Source of the DNA: an uncultured Collinsella sp.
Lineage (GTDB): Bacteria; Actinomycetota; Coriobacteriia; Coriobacteriales; Coriobacteriaceae
Assembly: GCA_900542085.1 (NCBI GenBank)
Contig: UQMK01000013.1
Coordinates: 1 to 57,872, forward strand
DNA: 57,872 nucleotides
Reading direction: 5' to 3'
In this document: piece after piece, positions 33,856 through 42,788 of the stretch
Position numbering within the stretch: position 1 is the stretch's first letter
Layout: each line of letters opens with the position of its first letter
Translations under genes and position numbers: made by a program
Notes under the pieces: model-generated
The model's database searches: none
What the model saw: only the letters and a program-made list of their open reading frames with translations
Told to the model about the DNA's origin: nothing

Positions 33856-34221
33856 GTGACTACCGCCGCCCACCCCGACCCGCTTGCCCCCGTTCGCATG
33901 TGGATGGGCACCAACATCCGTCGTGTCGCCCATACCGTAGAGTTCTTCTTTGTTGGGCTGTTTGCCTCGTCGGCGGCGGTGTGCTTGGATAAGCGCGTGT
34001 CGCCCGCTCGATTGCGGTGCGTGCCCGTCCTGGCCTTTTGCGCCGTTTGCTCCGTCGGCGATCAGGTGCATAAGATTTTTGTTCCCGGAAGGCATTTCGA
34101 CGTTATCGACTTAGGCTTTGACGCCGCGGGCTACGTCACCGCCATGCTGTTGATGCTGCTGGCGGCCGCGCTGGCTCAGCGCGCGACCTGTCCCGCTGGC
34201 ACCCACGCGAGACGCCGTTAA
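33856..34221 (+). CDS. Short VanZ-like membrane protein, possibly N-terminally truncated
   Basis: A 121-aa protein with the VanZ pattern: RRVAHTVEFFFVGLF near residue 20, then a hydrophobic helix, then DQVHKIFVPGRHFDVIDL near 70 and a final helix (GYVTAMLLMLLAA). Full-length VanZ proteins usually carry one more helix at the N-terminus, which is lacking. The start is taken as GTG 33856, 22 nt after the recombinase gene; other starts are possible. VanZ proteins affect glycopeptide tolerance in some hosts, but the role here is unknown. Confidence 0.65.
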   Translation: MTTAAHPDPLAPVRMWMGTNIRRVAHTVEFFFVGLFASSAAVCLDKRVSPARLRCVPVLAFCAVCSVGDQVHKIFVPGRHFDVIDLGFDAAGYVTAMLLMLLAAALAQRATCPAGTHARRR

Positions 34222-34344
34222 CAATCCTGTTACGATTAATGCGATCTCGATGAATCATTTTGTGTCGCGCGTATTTCCGAGCGGTCGGATTTGAGGGGCG
34301 AGCGGTAGAACGCTCGCCCTTTGTGCGCCATGATGCGGCACAAT

Positions 34345-34373
34345 GTACCGCAAAAGCTGTTTATACCCGGTAC
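34345..34373. promoter_or_regulatory. Inverted repeat upstream of the RpiR regulator, candidate operator
   Basis: GTACCG (34345-34350) and CGGTAC (34368-34373) flank a TTTATAC that could be a -10 element, 46 nt before the regulator start. It could be an operator for the muramic acid operon. Confidence 0.3.
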
Positions 34374-34418
34374 GAATCGTTCGTTGGTCTTTAATTCTTC
34401 TCAACGGAGGTGTTTGAG

Positions 34419-35270
34419 ATGGCAAACGGATTGCTTTTAAGGCTTCGCGAGCGTGAGCTCAGCGCGAGTCCGGCGGAGCGCAATGTCATCGCATACGTGA
34501 GTGCTCATCCGCACGAGGTGGTCGGGCTGTCCGTCCGCGGTCTTGCCGATGCCACGTTCTCCTCGCCCTCGAGCATTTTGCGCTTTTGCAAGCGCTTGGG
34601 TTTTGCGGGCTACAAGGAGTTCCAGCGCGAACTGATTGCCGAACTTGCGCTCTTGGGCGACAGAAAGGACGTTGCCCTCGAGGACATCTCCGTGGATGAC
34701 AGCGTCGAACGTATCGTGGGGAAGGTGATGAAGAGCAACGTGCGCACGATCGAGGCGACGGCGCGAACACTCGATTACACCGTTTTGGAACGATGTGCAG
34801 CCTATCTTAAGCGGGCGCGCATGGTCAATCTGTTCGGTATTGGTGCTTCTCGCTTGGTTGCGCACGATCTGGCACAAAAGCTCATGCGTGTTGACAAAGA
34901 GTGCCATCTGTACGACGACTGGCACGACCAACTCTTGTGCGCCAAAAACATGCACGAAGGCGATATCGGCATTGCTTTTAGCTACTCGGGCTTAACGCAA
35001 GAAGTGCTGGACTGCACTGCAGAGGCCCAACGCCACAACTGTCCCGTTGTGGCCGTAACCAAGGTAGACGGATCGTCCAAGCTTGCCGCCATGGCCGATG
35101 CCGTGCTCGGCGTTGCTGCAAGCGAGCCCTTGGTCCGCAGCGGTGCCATGGCTTCGCGTATGGCCCAGCTTATGGTTGTCGATGCCCTGTACGCTGCTTA
35201 CGTTGCCAGCGACTACGAGCGGGCGACGCATGTCATCAAGCAAAACTACATCGAGAAACAGGAAAGATGA
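34419..35270 (+). CDS. MurR/RpiR family transcriptional regulator
   Basis: A 283-aa regulator with an N-terminal HTH_6 domain (ERNVIAYVSAHPHEV, then ADATFSSPSSILRFCKRLGF near residue 45) and a C-terminal SIS domain (VNLFGIGASRLVAHDLAQKL near 138 and GDIGIAFSYSGLTQEVLD near 185) that binds phosphosugars. Its place at the head of the murQ/EIIBC/mupG cluster makes MurNAc-6-phosphate the likely ligand. The ATG at 34419 has GGAGG 8 nt upstream; a GTG at 34410 overlaps that site. The murQ ATG follows 10 nt after the stop. Confidence 0.9.
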   Translation: MANGLLLRLRERELSASPAERNVIAYVSAHPHEVVGLSVRGLADATFSSPSSILRFCKRLGFAGYKEFQRELIAELALLGDRKDVALEDISVDDSVERIVGKVMKSNVRTIEATARTLDYTVLERCAAYLKRARMVNLFGIGASRLVAHDLAQKLMRVDKECHLYDDWHDQLLCAKNMHEGDIGIAFSYSGLTQEVLDCTAEAQRHNCPVVAVTKVDGSSKLAAMADAVLGVAASEPLVRSGAMASRMAQLMVVDALYAAYVASDYERATHVIKQNYIEKQER

Positions 35271-35280
35271 GGTGAATGAA

Positions 35281-36204
<924 letters not shown>

Positions 36205-36261
36205 GTGCACGGCGTGAGCAGATATGACATCCAGAAGAGATACCCAATACAAGGAGGAGTT

Positions 36262-37692
36262 ATGACGAACAAGGAGCTTGCCCAAAAGCTGCTGGACCTT
36301 TTGGGCGGTAAAAGCAATGTGCTGGCAAATGCGGCGTGCATGACGCGTCTGCGCGTGACCGTCAAAGATACGGGCAAAGTCGACACGGAGGGCATTAAGG
36401 CGCTCGATGGCGTGATGGGCCTGGTCGAGGACGACACGATGCAGATCGTGCTGGGTCCGGGCAAGGTGAATAAGGTGCTTGAGGAGTTCTCCGGGCTTAC
36501 CGGTCTTGCGAAGGGCGTTGCTGACGAGAGCGTGGTTGACGCTGCGGCCACAAACAAAGCCGCGCAGAAGGCCAAATACGAGACCAAACCGGTTCAGGCC
36601 TTTCTTAAGAAGATTTCCAATGTCTTTGTCGCACTGCTTCCCGGCATCATTGCGGCTGGCCTTATCAACGGTATCTGCAACGTCATTAATGTCTCGACGG
36701 CCGGTGCGCTTGCAGGTGAGTGGTGGTATCAGGGTATTCGCTCCATGGGCTGGGCCCTCTTTGCCTATCTGCCCATTTTGGTGGGCTATAACGCGGCGCG
36801 CGAGTTTGGTGGCTCCGCTGCGTTGGGTGGTATTGCCGGCATGATGTGCATCGCTAACAGTGCTATGCCTCTGCTCGCGCCTGGCGCCGCCGATCCCAGC
36901 GCCGCTATTCTGCTGCCGCTCACCAATGCACAGTACAATCCCGCCGCGGGCGGCATGATCGCAGCTCTCATCGCAGGCGCATTTTTCGCCTGGATGGAGC
37001 GTCAGATTCGCAAGGTCATGCCCAACGCGCTCGATACGTTCCTGTCCCCGCTGCTGGTGCTCATCATCGGCGCCTTTGCTTTGATGCTTGTCATCCAGCC
37101 GGTTGGCGCTTGGCTGACGACCGCGATCTTTAGCGTCCTCACCTTTATCTTTGAGAAGCTGGGCGTTCTGGGCGGCTATATCCTGTCGGCAGGCTTCTTG
37201 CCGCTGGTGTCCGTTGGCCTGCATCAGGCACTTACGCCGATCCACGCTATGCTCAACGATCCCGACGGCGCCACCAAGGGCATCAACTACCTGCTGCCCA
37301 TCCTTATGATGGCTGGCGGCGGCCAGGTCGGTGCCGGTCTGGCGCTGTACTTTAAGACCAAGAACGCCAAGCTTAAGAAGTATGTCGCAGAGTCCATTCC
37401 CGTTGGCATCCTGGGCGTTGGCGAGCCTCTGATGTATGCCGTTACGCTGCCGCTTGTCCGCCCGTTTGTGACGGCCTGCCTGGGTGCCGGATTTGGCGGT
37501 GCGCTCGCGGCACTGCTTCACATCGGCACGGTTTCTCAGGGCGTTTCCGGTCTGTTTGGCCTGCTGATTGTCGTTCCCGGCCAGCAGCTCGGCTACGTTG
37601 CCGCTATGCTGCTTGCCTATGTCGCCGGCTTTGTCCTGACGTGGTTCTTCGGCGTCGACGAGCAAAAGATCAACGAGTTCTTTGGCGAGTAG
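36262..37692 (+). CDS. murP: PTS EIIBC component, N-acetylmuramic acid type
   Basis: A 476-aa membrane permease that imports and phosphorylates its sugar. The EIIB domain occupies residues 1-85 with the phosphorylated Cys in ACMTRLRVTVKDTGK (near residue 26), followed by a linker and the EIIC domain (about residues 110-470, ten or so helices) with the GEPLMY-type motif GVGEPLMYAVTLPLV near 393. No EIIA domain is fused, so it needs a general EIIA, as E. coli MurP does. AAGGAGGAG lies 3-5 nt before the ATG. Assignment to MurNAc rests on the neighbours murQ and mupG. Confidence 0.88.
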   Translation: MTNKELAQKLLDLLGGKSNVLANAACMTRLRVTVKDTGKVDTEGIKALDGVMGLVEDDTMQIVLGPGKVNKVLEEFSGLTGLAKGVADESVVDAAATNKAAQKAKYETKPVQAFLKKISNVFVALLPGIIAAGLINGICNVINVSTAGALAGEWWYQGIRSMGWALFAYLPILVGYNAAREFGGSAALGGIAGMMCIANSAMPLLAPGAADPSAAILLPLTNAQYNPAAGGMIAALIAGAFFAWMERQIRKVMPNALDTFLSPLLVLIIGAFALMLVIQPVGAWLTTAIFSVLTFIFEKLGVLGGYILSAGFLPLVSVGLHQALTPIHAMLNDPDGATKGINYLLPILMMAGGGQVGAGLALYFKTKNAKLKKYVAESIPVGILGVGEPLMYAVTLPLVRPFVTACLGAGFGGALAALLHIGTVSQGVSGLFGLLIVVPGQQLGYVAAMLLAYVAGFVLTWFFGVDEQKINEFFGE

Positions 37693-37758
37693 CCTGATGC
37701 TGCGCGCTATGTCATTCGAGCGTCATGACGTGCCGCAGATCTCTTGATGCTATGGTTG

Positions 37759-37793
37759 TGCCGGCGGGGCTAACTGCTCCGCCGGCCTTTTTT
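37759..37793 (+). terminator. Strong terminator between the EIIBC gene and mupG
   Basis: GCCGGCGGGGC (37759-37769) pairs with GCTCCGCCGGC (37775-37785) with one G-T pair, followed by CTTTTTTT. The AAAGGAG of mupG begins right after the T tract, so transcription into mupG probably depends on readthrough. Confidence 0.85.
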
Positions 37794-37809
37794 AAAGGAG
37801 AATCGAAGC

Positions 37810-38862
37810 GTGAGAACGGGTATTTCTGTCTATCTTTCCAGTCCTCTGCAGGATATCGAGCGGACGATTGAACATGGTGCCGCGGCGGGTGCGCGCTATG
37901 CGTTTACCTCGCTGCATATTCCCGAGGATGGGGGAGCGGCATATGCCGATAAGGTTCGCCAGGTGCTGTCGCTGCTTTCCGCTCGCGGTATTGCGCTCAT
38001 TGCCGATGTGGGGCCGCGCACGTGCGATTTGCTGGGCCTTGAACGCATGGAGGATTTGCGCGATCTGGGACTGGAATACCTGCGCCTGGATTACGGCTTT
38101 AGTGCCCAGCGGGTCGCGGAGCTGTCCGGTGTATTTCGCATTGTGGTCAATGCATCGACGGTGAGTCCTGATGAAATCGCATCGTGGCGAGAAGCCGGCG
38201 CCGATGTGACTCGTTTCGCCGCCTGCCACAATTTTTACCCCAAGCCTTATACCGGTTTAGCTCTTGAAGATGTTGCTCGGACGAATCTTCGTCTTGCGGC
38301 GCTCGGCTTTGAAATCATGGCTTTTGTGCCGGGCGATGCCAACGTTCGCGGTCCGGTATTCGAGGGCTTGCCGACGGTTGAGGCGCAGCGCGGTCGCGCG
38401 TCAAAGGTTGCCCTCAACATGCTTGAGCTCGCACATGGCGCCGATTGCGACATTGTTTTGGTCGGCGACCCCGATCTTTCCGAAGCGGGTTGGGCGCAGT
38501 TTGCCCAGATTTCCGCGGGGTATGTTGACATGCCGTGCCAGCTCGACCCCGGATACTCCTATTTTTTGGGTCAAGTCCATCACGATCGGCCTGACTCGAG
38601 CGCCCTTATTTTTAGGTCTCAGGAGTCGCGTACGTCGCTTAAGCCGGATTCCGTGCCGACGGATGCCGGTGCAGGTCTGCCGCGAAAGACGGGGTCGATC
38701 GCTGTGAGCAATAGCGGCTATGGGCGCTACGAAGGCGAGCTTGAGATTGCGCGGGTCGATCTTCCCGGTGACGAGCGCATGAACGTTGTAGGCCATATAG
38801 CGCCCGAGGCGATGGAGTTGCTGCCGTTTGTTAAGCGAGGCTTTGGGGTGCGGTTCGTTTAG
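37810..38862 (+). CDS. mupG: MupG-type 6-phospho-N-acetylmuramidase (DUF871)
   Basis: It hydrolyses MurNAc-6-phosphate-GlcNAc inside the cell in bacteria that recycle wall disaccharides. The protein (350 aa) has the DUF871 plan: an N-terminal TIM barrel (GISVYLSSPLQDIE, then FTSLHIPED near residue 32, CHNFYPKPYTGL near 139) and a C-terminal cyclophilin-like domain (GSIAVSNSGYGRYEGELEI near 295). The start is GTG 37810 with AAAGGAG 9 nt upstream. It completes the muramic acid cluster, though a terminator separates it from murP. Confidence 0.92.
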   Translation: MRTGISVYLSSPLQDIERTIEHGAAAGARYAFTSLHIPEDGGAAYADKVRQVLSLLSARGIALIADVGPRTCDLLGLERMEDLRDLGLEYLRLDYGFSAQRVAELSGVFRIVVNASTVSPDEIASWREAGADVTRFAACHNFYPKPYTGLALEDVARTNLRLAALGFEIMAFVPGDANVRGPVFEGLPTVEAQRGRASKVALNMLELAHGADCDIVLVGDPDLSEAGWAQFAQISAGYVDMPCQLDPGYSYFLGQVHHDRPDSSALIFRSQESRTSLKPDSVPTDAGAGLPRKTGSIAVSNSGYGRYEGELEIARVDLPGDERMNVVGHIAPEAMELLPFVKRGFGVRFV

Positions 38863-38954
38863 CGTGTGGCGCATGGACTACAATTGCCTCATTGCGCGAA
38901 TGCACCACGTTTGTCGCGTGCTCGCATTGGCCGATCTATATTTGGAGGATTCTC

Positions 38955-39314
38955 ATGACCGTACTCTTTGTTGAATATCCCAAATGCTCGACGTGTAAAA
39001 AGGCCAAGGCCTGGTTGGACGAGCATGGGGTTGAGTATGTCGATCGCGATATTGTTACAGATAATCCTTCGGCTGAGGAACTTGCGACCTGGATTGCTCG
39101 TTCGGGGTTGCCGGTGCGACGCTTCTTTAATTCGTCGGGCATGAAGTATCGAGAGCTTGGTTTGAAGGCGCGCCTGGACGCGGGGATGACGGATCAGGAA
39201 TGCTATGAGCTGCTGGCGACCGACGGTATGCTGGTTAAGCGCCCACTGCTGGTGGGCGATGATTTTGCGATTCCTGGCTTTAGGGAAGCGGCCTGGGCCG
39301 AGGCGCTGCTGTAG
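38955..39314 (+). CDS. ArsC/Spx family protein
   Basis: A 119-aa thioredoxin-fold protein of the ArsC-like family. The N-terminal motif YPKCSTCKKAKAWL contains CxxC near residue 9-12, and DRDIVTDNPSAEEL and KRPLLVGDD are typical. Such proteins include arsenate reductase homologues, YffB and Spx regulators; the two-Cys motif here is closest to YffB/ArsC-like proteins. No arsenic genes are nearby, so a reductase role is unproved. GGAGG lies 6 nt before the ATG. Confidence 0.85.
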   Translation: MTVLFVEYPKCSTCKKAKAWLDEHGVEYVDRDIVTDNPSAEELATWIARSGLPVRRFFNSSGMKYRELGLKARLDAGMTDQECYELLATDGMLVKRPLLVGDDFAIPGFREAAWAEALL

Positions 39315-39386
39315 CAACTGTGGAAAGTGCATCCCGTTCTGAGTGCAGATTCCGGGATGCGCTTTCCGTCGGCGGGTTCGCTCCGG

Positions 39387-39797
39387 TCAGTCCTCGAACT
39401 GTGCCCACTTATGCGGGTCGTAGATCTTTACCTGTTTGTTGGGCTTGCCGCTCCAGTACTCTTCGTCCATAAAGGGCAGATATGCCTGAATGCCGGGGCA
39501 GATGAACGGAATCCGCTGTTGCTGCAGGCGTTCGCGCTGTCGTCGCCCCAGATGCGTCTCGGATATGACGGTCGGCATGCCGGATAACTTGACGAGGCTC
39601 GCCTGGATGCGCTTGAGGTCGGGGAGCGCCGCGTGCCATGACGTCCGCATAATTAAAAACGGGGCGTGACGGTATTCCGCTTGCATTACCGTGATGGCGG
39701 GACGGAGCGTGGGGTGGATTTTGTCCCGGCCGGGCCAAGGTCTGGCGGATATCTCGAGGTCCAGGGTCTCCCATAGGTAATCAAGCTCATCATCCAT
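39387..39797 (-). CDS. Orphan N-terminal part of a MarR-like protein family, function unknown
   Basis: A 136-aa protein starting MDDELDYLWETL (GAGG lies 4 nt upstream). Its C-terminal part (RQRERLQQQRIPFICPGIQAYLPF near residue 98) resembles the conserved N-terminal domain of Firmicutes proteins that then continue into a MarR-type winged helix. Here the protein stops shortly after that motif, so the DNA-binding part is absent. The gene may be a shortened survivor or a stand-alone module. A frame open to 39902 has no ribosome site. No neighbour suggests its role. Confidence 0.5.
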   Translation of the reverse strand: MDDELDYLWETLDLEISARPWPGRDKIHPTLRPAITVMQAEYRHAPFLIMRTSWHAALPDLKRIQASLVKLSGMPTVISETHLGRRQRERLQQQRIPFICPGIQAYLPFMDEEYWSGKPNKQVKIYDPHKWAQFED

Positions 39798-40061
39798 GTC
39801 GCCTCGATGTCCGCGCGATAATTGGCATCCTGATTGTGTCACTATTGACGGCGACCAGAATGCAGCAATCTGCCAACGGTAATTACGGTGCGCTTGCGGC
39901 ATTTTGCCACTTGCATGCGGTTTGGCTTCACAGGTCCTTCATGGGTCGGGGCAAATTGGCCGATTTTCAAAAAAGTTAAAAATGGGGCTTGCGTCACCGT
40001 AGAACTTCCCGTATATTTCTTTCTTGCGCAAAGGCACAGCCGAGCGCAGCGATGCAGTCAT

Positions 40062-40135
40062 TGGGATGTCGTCTAATGGCAGGACAGCGGATTCTGGTTC
40101 CGTCAATGGGGGTTCGACTCCCTCCATCCCAGCCA
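40062..40135 (+). tRNA. tRNA-Gln (anticodon CUG)
   Basis: A complete cloverleaf: acceptor TGGGATG/CATCCCA, anticodon arm GCGGA/TCCGT with loop TTCTGGT (CTG at positions 34-36), T arm GGGGGTTCGACTCCC. The discriminator G and an encoded CCA end it. It reads CAG. Confidence 0.95.
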
Positions 40136-40152
40136 TTGCATTTGCTACATAT

Positions 40153-40229
40153 GGCCCGTTCGTCTAGCGGTTTAGGACGCCGCCCTCTCAAGGCGGAGAT
40201 CACCAGTTCGAATCTGGTACGGGCTACCA
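40153..40229 (+). tRNA. tRNA-Glu (anticodon CUC)
   Basis: A complete cloverleaf: acceptor GGCCCGT/ACGGGCT with a terminal G-T pair, anticodon arm CCGCC/GGCGG with loop CTCTCAA (anticodon CTC), T arm ACCAGTTCGAATCTGGT, encoded CCA. It reads GAG and lies 17 nt after tRNA-Gln. Confidence 0.95.
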
Positions 40230-40240
40230 CAAAATGAACG

Positions 40241-40268
40241 CCCGGGCCTCGTAAGAGACCCGGGTTTT
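40241..40268 (+). terminator. Terminator after the tRNA pair
   Basis: CCCGGGCCTC pairs with GAGACCCGGG (one mismatch) around GTAA, followed by TTTT. Confidence 0.8.
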
Positions 40269-40324
40269 GTGTATTGACCGTATATGCGGCGTCTGCCGTG
40301 TTTCGCTCAGATCGAGGAGTTGCC

Positions 40325-41242
40325 ATGGACCTGCCCATCAGCCTACAAGACATTACGTATGCCGAGAATTACCTGGCGCAGGGAGACTTGGCAACGGCGA
40401 CGCCGCTTTTGGAGCGTCTGGTTGAGCTCGCCGAGGAGTATATCGATGCCGAGTGCAAGACGGAGGAGAACCGCCAGTACTTTAGCTTCGATAGCAAGTT
40501 TGAGCGTCTGGCCTACCGCCGCGTGGAAAAGGATCCGCGCGAGCTGGTGCAGGTCGAGGTGCCGTTTGACCGCCTGTATTCCGACATGGCGTATGCCTAC
40601 ATTCGCCAGCAGGATTATGTGAGTGCTCGCAACGCCTTGATGCAGGCCGTGCGCTGGGACCCCATGAACTGCAACTACCGCCTGGATCTGGCCGAGCTGT
40701 TCCGTGCGCTCGAGGACAAGCAGGAGTGGGCATCGCTTTCGTTTTCGGTGCTAGAGCGTGCGAGCGACGGCAAGTGTGCCGCCCGCGCCTACGCCAACTT
40801 GGGCCAGTATTTCCTTGAGCCCGAGACCGAGAACGTCTCGGCGGCCGTGGGTTGCGCGCGTCTGGCGCTGCGCTTGGCTCCTGGCGATGCGCATACGACG
40901 CGCCTGCTCAACAAGATCCATACTGCCTATCCCGATGCCGCCGAGGAGAGCGACGAGCACGTGATGGGTGAGTTGGCGTTGCAGGGCGTGCCGACCTCGC
41001 CTTCGGCCGAGATTGCCATTTGCCTCATCATGTGTGCGACCGACGCTGCGAGTGACGGTGACAAGCAGGAGGCTACGCGCCTGACAGTCCGTGCCCGCGA
41101 CCTGGTGGGTGAGGAGGCATGCGCGGCGATCATTAAGCTGGTGCGCGAGAGCGATGCCGAGCTCAACGCCGAGCGCAAGGCAAAGCGCGCAGGCGCCGAC
41201 AAGGGAGCCGACGGCGTCAAGGAGGCCGGCGATGCCCAGTAA
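40325..41242 (+). CDS. Tetratricopeptide-like protein of unknown function
   Basis: A 305-aa soluble, mostly helical protein with TPR-like repeats (AENYLAQGDLATATPLLERL near residue 11, DMAYAYIRQQDYVSARNALMQA near 85, ANLGQYFLEPETENVSAAVG near 152). The C-terminal 25 residues are Lys/Ala-rich. It carries no enzyme motif. GAGGAG lies 6 nt before the ATG at 40325. It overlaps smpB by 11 nt, so both are probably translated from one message. Confidence 0.75.
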   Translation: MDLPISLQDITYAENYLAQGDLATATPLLERLVELAEEYIDAECKTEENRQYFSFDSKFERLAYRRVEKDPRELVQVEVPFDRLYSDMAYAYIRQQDYVSARNALMQAVRWDPMNCNYRLDLAELFRALEDKQEWASLSFSVLERASDGKCAARAYANLGQYFLEPETENVSAAVGCARLALRLAPGDAHTTRLLNKIHTAYPDAAEESDEHVMGELALQGVPTSPSAEIAICLIMCATDAASDGDKQEATRLTVRARDLVGEEACAAIIKLVRESDAELNAERKAKRAGADKGADGVKEAGDAQ

Positions 41243-41702
41243 GCGCGAACGCAAGCTCATTTCCAAGAATCGTTCGGCGCATCACGAGTACTTTATCGAC
41301 GAGACGTTCGAATGCGGCATTGAGCTGAGCGGTACCGAGGTCAAGTCGATTCGCGAGCGCGCCTGTCAGATCACTGACACCTTTGCGCTGATTCGCGGCG
41401 GCGAGTGCTGGCTGGTGGGCCTGCACATTCACCCTTACAGCCACGGTGGCGTGTGGAACCGTGACCCCGATCGCCGTCGCCGTCTGCTGCTGCATCGCAA
41501 GGAGATTGATTTTCTTGACGGCAAACTGCGCAACCGCGGCTATGCGCTGGTGCCGTTGGAGCTCTACTTTAATACCGATGGTCGCGTAAAGTTGCTGTTG
41601 GGCCTGGGCCGCGGCAAAAAGCTCTACGACAAGCGCGAAGACATGGCCAAGCGCGATATCCAGCGCGAGATTGACCGCGCCCTCAAGGAGCGCAACCGCT
41701 AG
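41232..41702 (+). CDS. smpB: SsrA-binding protein
   Basis: It binds tmRNA and delivers it to stalled ribosomes. The 156-aa protein has the OB-fold signature HHEYFIDETFECGIELSGTEVKSIR near residue 16, GVWNRDPDRRRRLLLHRKEI near 74, and the C-terminal basic tail KREDMAKRDIQREIDRALK that enters the mRNA channel. The ATG overlaps the preceding gene and GGAGG lies 7 nt upstream. Confidence 0.97.
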   Translation: MPSKRERKLISKNRSAHHEYFIDETFECGIELSGTEVKSIRERACQITDTFALIRGGECWLVGLHIHPYSHGGVWNRDPDRRRRLLLHRKEIDFLDGKLRNRGYALVPLELYFNTDGRVKLLLGLGRGKKLYDKREDMAKRDIQREIDRALKERNR

Positions 41703-41715
41703 GCGCTCTGTATAA

Positions 41716-41780
41716 GTTGCGGTGGAATACGGACTGTTTTGCCTGTTTGAGTGGCTATTCAGTCTCTATTTCACCGCAAC
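41716..41780. repeat. 65-bp palindromic repeat, copy 3
   Basis: Exactly 65 nt, with ends GTTGCGGTGGAATA and TATTTCACCGCAAC. It lies 13 nt behind the smpB stop. Confidence 0.9.
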
Positions 41781-41908
41781 TGCGGGCGTCTCATCTTGCT
41801 TACTGTTCTGACACATATGTCTCAAAGGCGGCGTCCGGTATGGGCGTCGCCTTTTTTATGGGTACATACATCCATGAGGTTCCAACCCGGGTTAGGGGAG
41901 TGGTTGTT

Positions 41909-42412
41909 ATGGACAAAACTGCGTTCTTTACCATGCCGAGCGGTCTGTACGTGGTGAGCGCCGCGGCCGACGGGCTGCGTGCCGGCTGCGTCATCAACAC
42001 CGCGGTGCAGGTGACGTCCATGCCGCCGCGCATTTCGGTTGCCGTGAACAAGGAAAATGTCACGTCTGGTGTTATCTCGTCTGCCAAGGCCTTTGCGCTG
42101 ACCGTGATCGATCAGACGGCCGATATGCTCTACATTGGCAACTTTGGATTCCGTACCAGCAGCGACTATGACAAATTTGCTAAGTACGAGACGCGCGAGA
42201 CCGCACTGGGCATGCCCTATGTTCCCGAGCATGCGGCGGCCTTGTTTGGCTGCCGCTTGATTGACACTGTTGACGTGGGCACGCACCTGCTCTTTATTGG
42301 CGAGGTCGAAGATGCCGAGCGTCTGAGCGGCGAAACGCCGTTGACCTATGACTACTACCACAAGGTGCTGAAGGGCAAGACGCCGCCCAAGGCGTCTTCG
42401 TACCAAGGGTAG
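41909..42412 (+). CDS. Flavin reductase domain protein
   Basis: A 167-aa FMN-binding split-barrel protein: KTAFFTMPSGLYVVSAAADG at the N-terminus, AGCVINTAVQVTSMPPRISVAV near residue 30, and a His/Asp-rich C-terminal region (THLLFIGEVEDAERL). Such proteins reduce flavins or oxygen and, fused or adjacent to rubredoxin, work in oxygen detoxification. A rubredoxin gene follows after 88 nt. AGGGGAG lies 8 nt before the ATG. Confidence 0.88.
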   Translation: MDKTAFFTMPSGLYVVSAAADGLRAGCVINTAVQVTSMPPRISVAVNKENVTSGVISSAKAFALTVIDQTADMLYIGNFGFRTSSDYDKFAKYETRETALGMPYVPEHAAALFGCRLIDTVDVGTHLLFIGEVEDAERLSGETPLTYDYYHKVLKGKTPPKASSYQG

Positions 42413-42429
42413 AAATGCTGCAAAACTAC

Positions 42430-42457
42430 TTGCATAATATTATTGAGAATATATACT
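42430..42457 (+). promoter_or_regulatory. Promoter-like element before the rubredoxin gene
   Basis: TTGCAT (42430-42435) and TATACT (42452-42457) with a 16-nt spacer stand in an island of AT-rich DNA, 44 nt before the rubredoxin ATG. The spacer (ATATTATTGAGAATAT) is partly palindromic and could hold a metal- or peroxide-regulator site. Confidence 0.5.
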
Positions 42458-42500
42458 AATAAGCAAGTACACCAGCAGTCACGTTCGAGAGGAGAACATC

Positions 42501-42644
42501 ATGGCTGAGGAGAAGAAGACGTATAAGTTCGTTTGCGTCGTTTGTGGTTACGAGGTTGAGGTCGATACGCCCGAGCTGCCCGAGGATTACGTGTGCCCGG
42601 TGTGCGGCGTCGGCCCCGATCAGTTTGAGCTCGTCGAGGAGTAA
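42501..42644 (+). CDS. Rubredoxin
   Basis: A 47-aa one-iron electron carrier. Both Cys pairs are present: CVVCGYE (residues 12-15) and CPVCGVGPDQFE (residues 35-38). AGGAG lies 8 nt before the ATG. It follows a flavin reductase, and the two could form an electron chain to oxygen or peroxide in an anaerobe. The gene has its own promoter-like element and a strong terminator. Confidence 0.93.
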   Translation: MAEEKKTYKFVCVVCGYEVEVDTPELPEDYVCPVCGVGPDQFELVEE

Positions 42645-42685
42645 CTCGCAGGCACACGGCGAAAGCCGAACATAGCTCTGTCCAA

Positions 42686-42720
42686 GGACCCCGGTCGGAT
42701 ATCCCGGCCGGGGCCCTTTT
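42686..42720 (+). terminator. Intrinsic terminator of the rubredoxin gene
   Basis: GGACCCCGGTCGG pairs with CCGGCCGGGGCCC over 12 of 13 positions around ATATC, followed by TTTT. The adjoining 42718-42741 is a half-copy of the GGACGGAGG palindrome seen at 30781. Confidence 0.8.
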
Positions 42721-42788
42721 CCTCCGTCCCCAAGGGATCACGGCTGCTGTTAGCCGATCCTGTCTGTCGTGAGTCCGGCCGACCTTTG

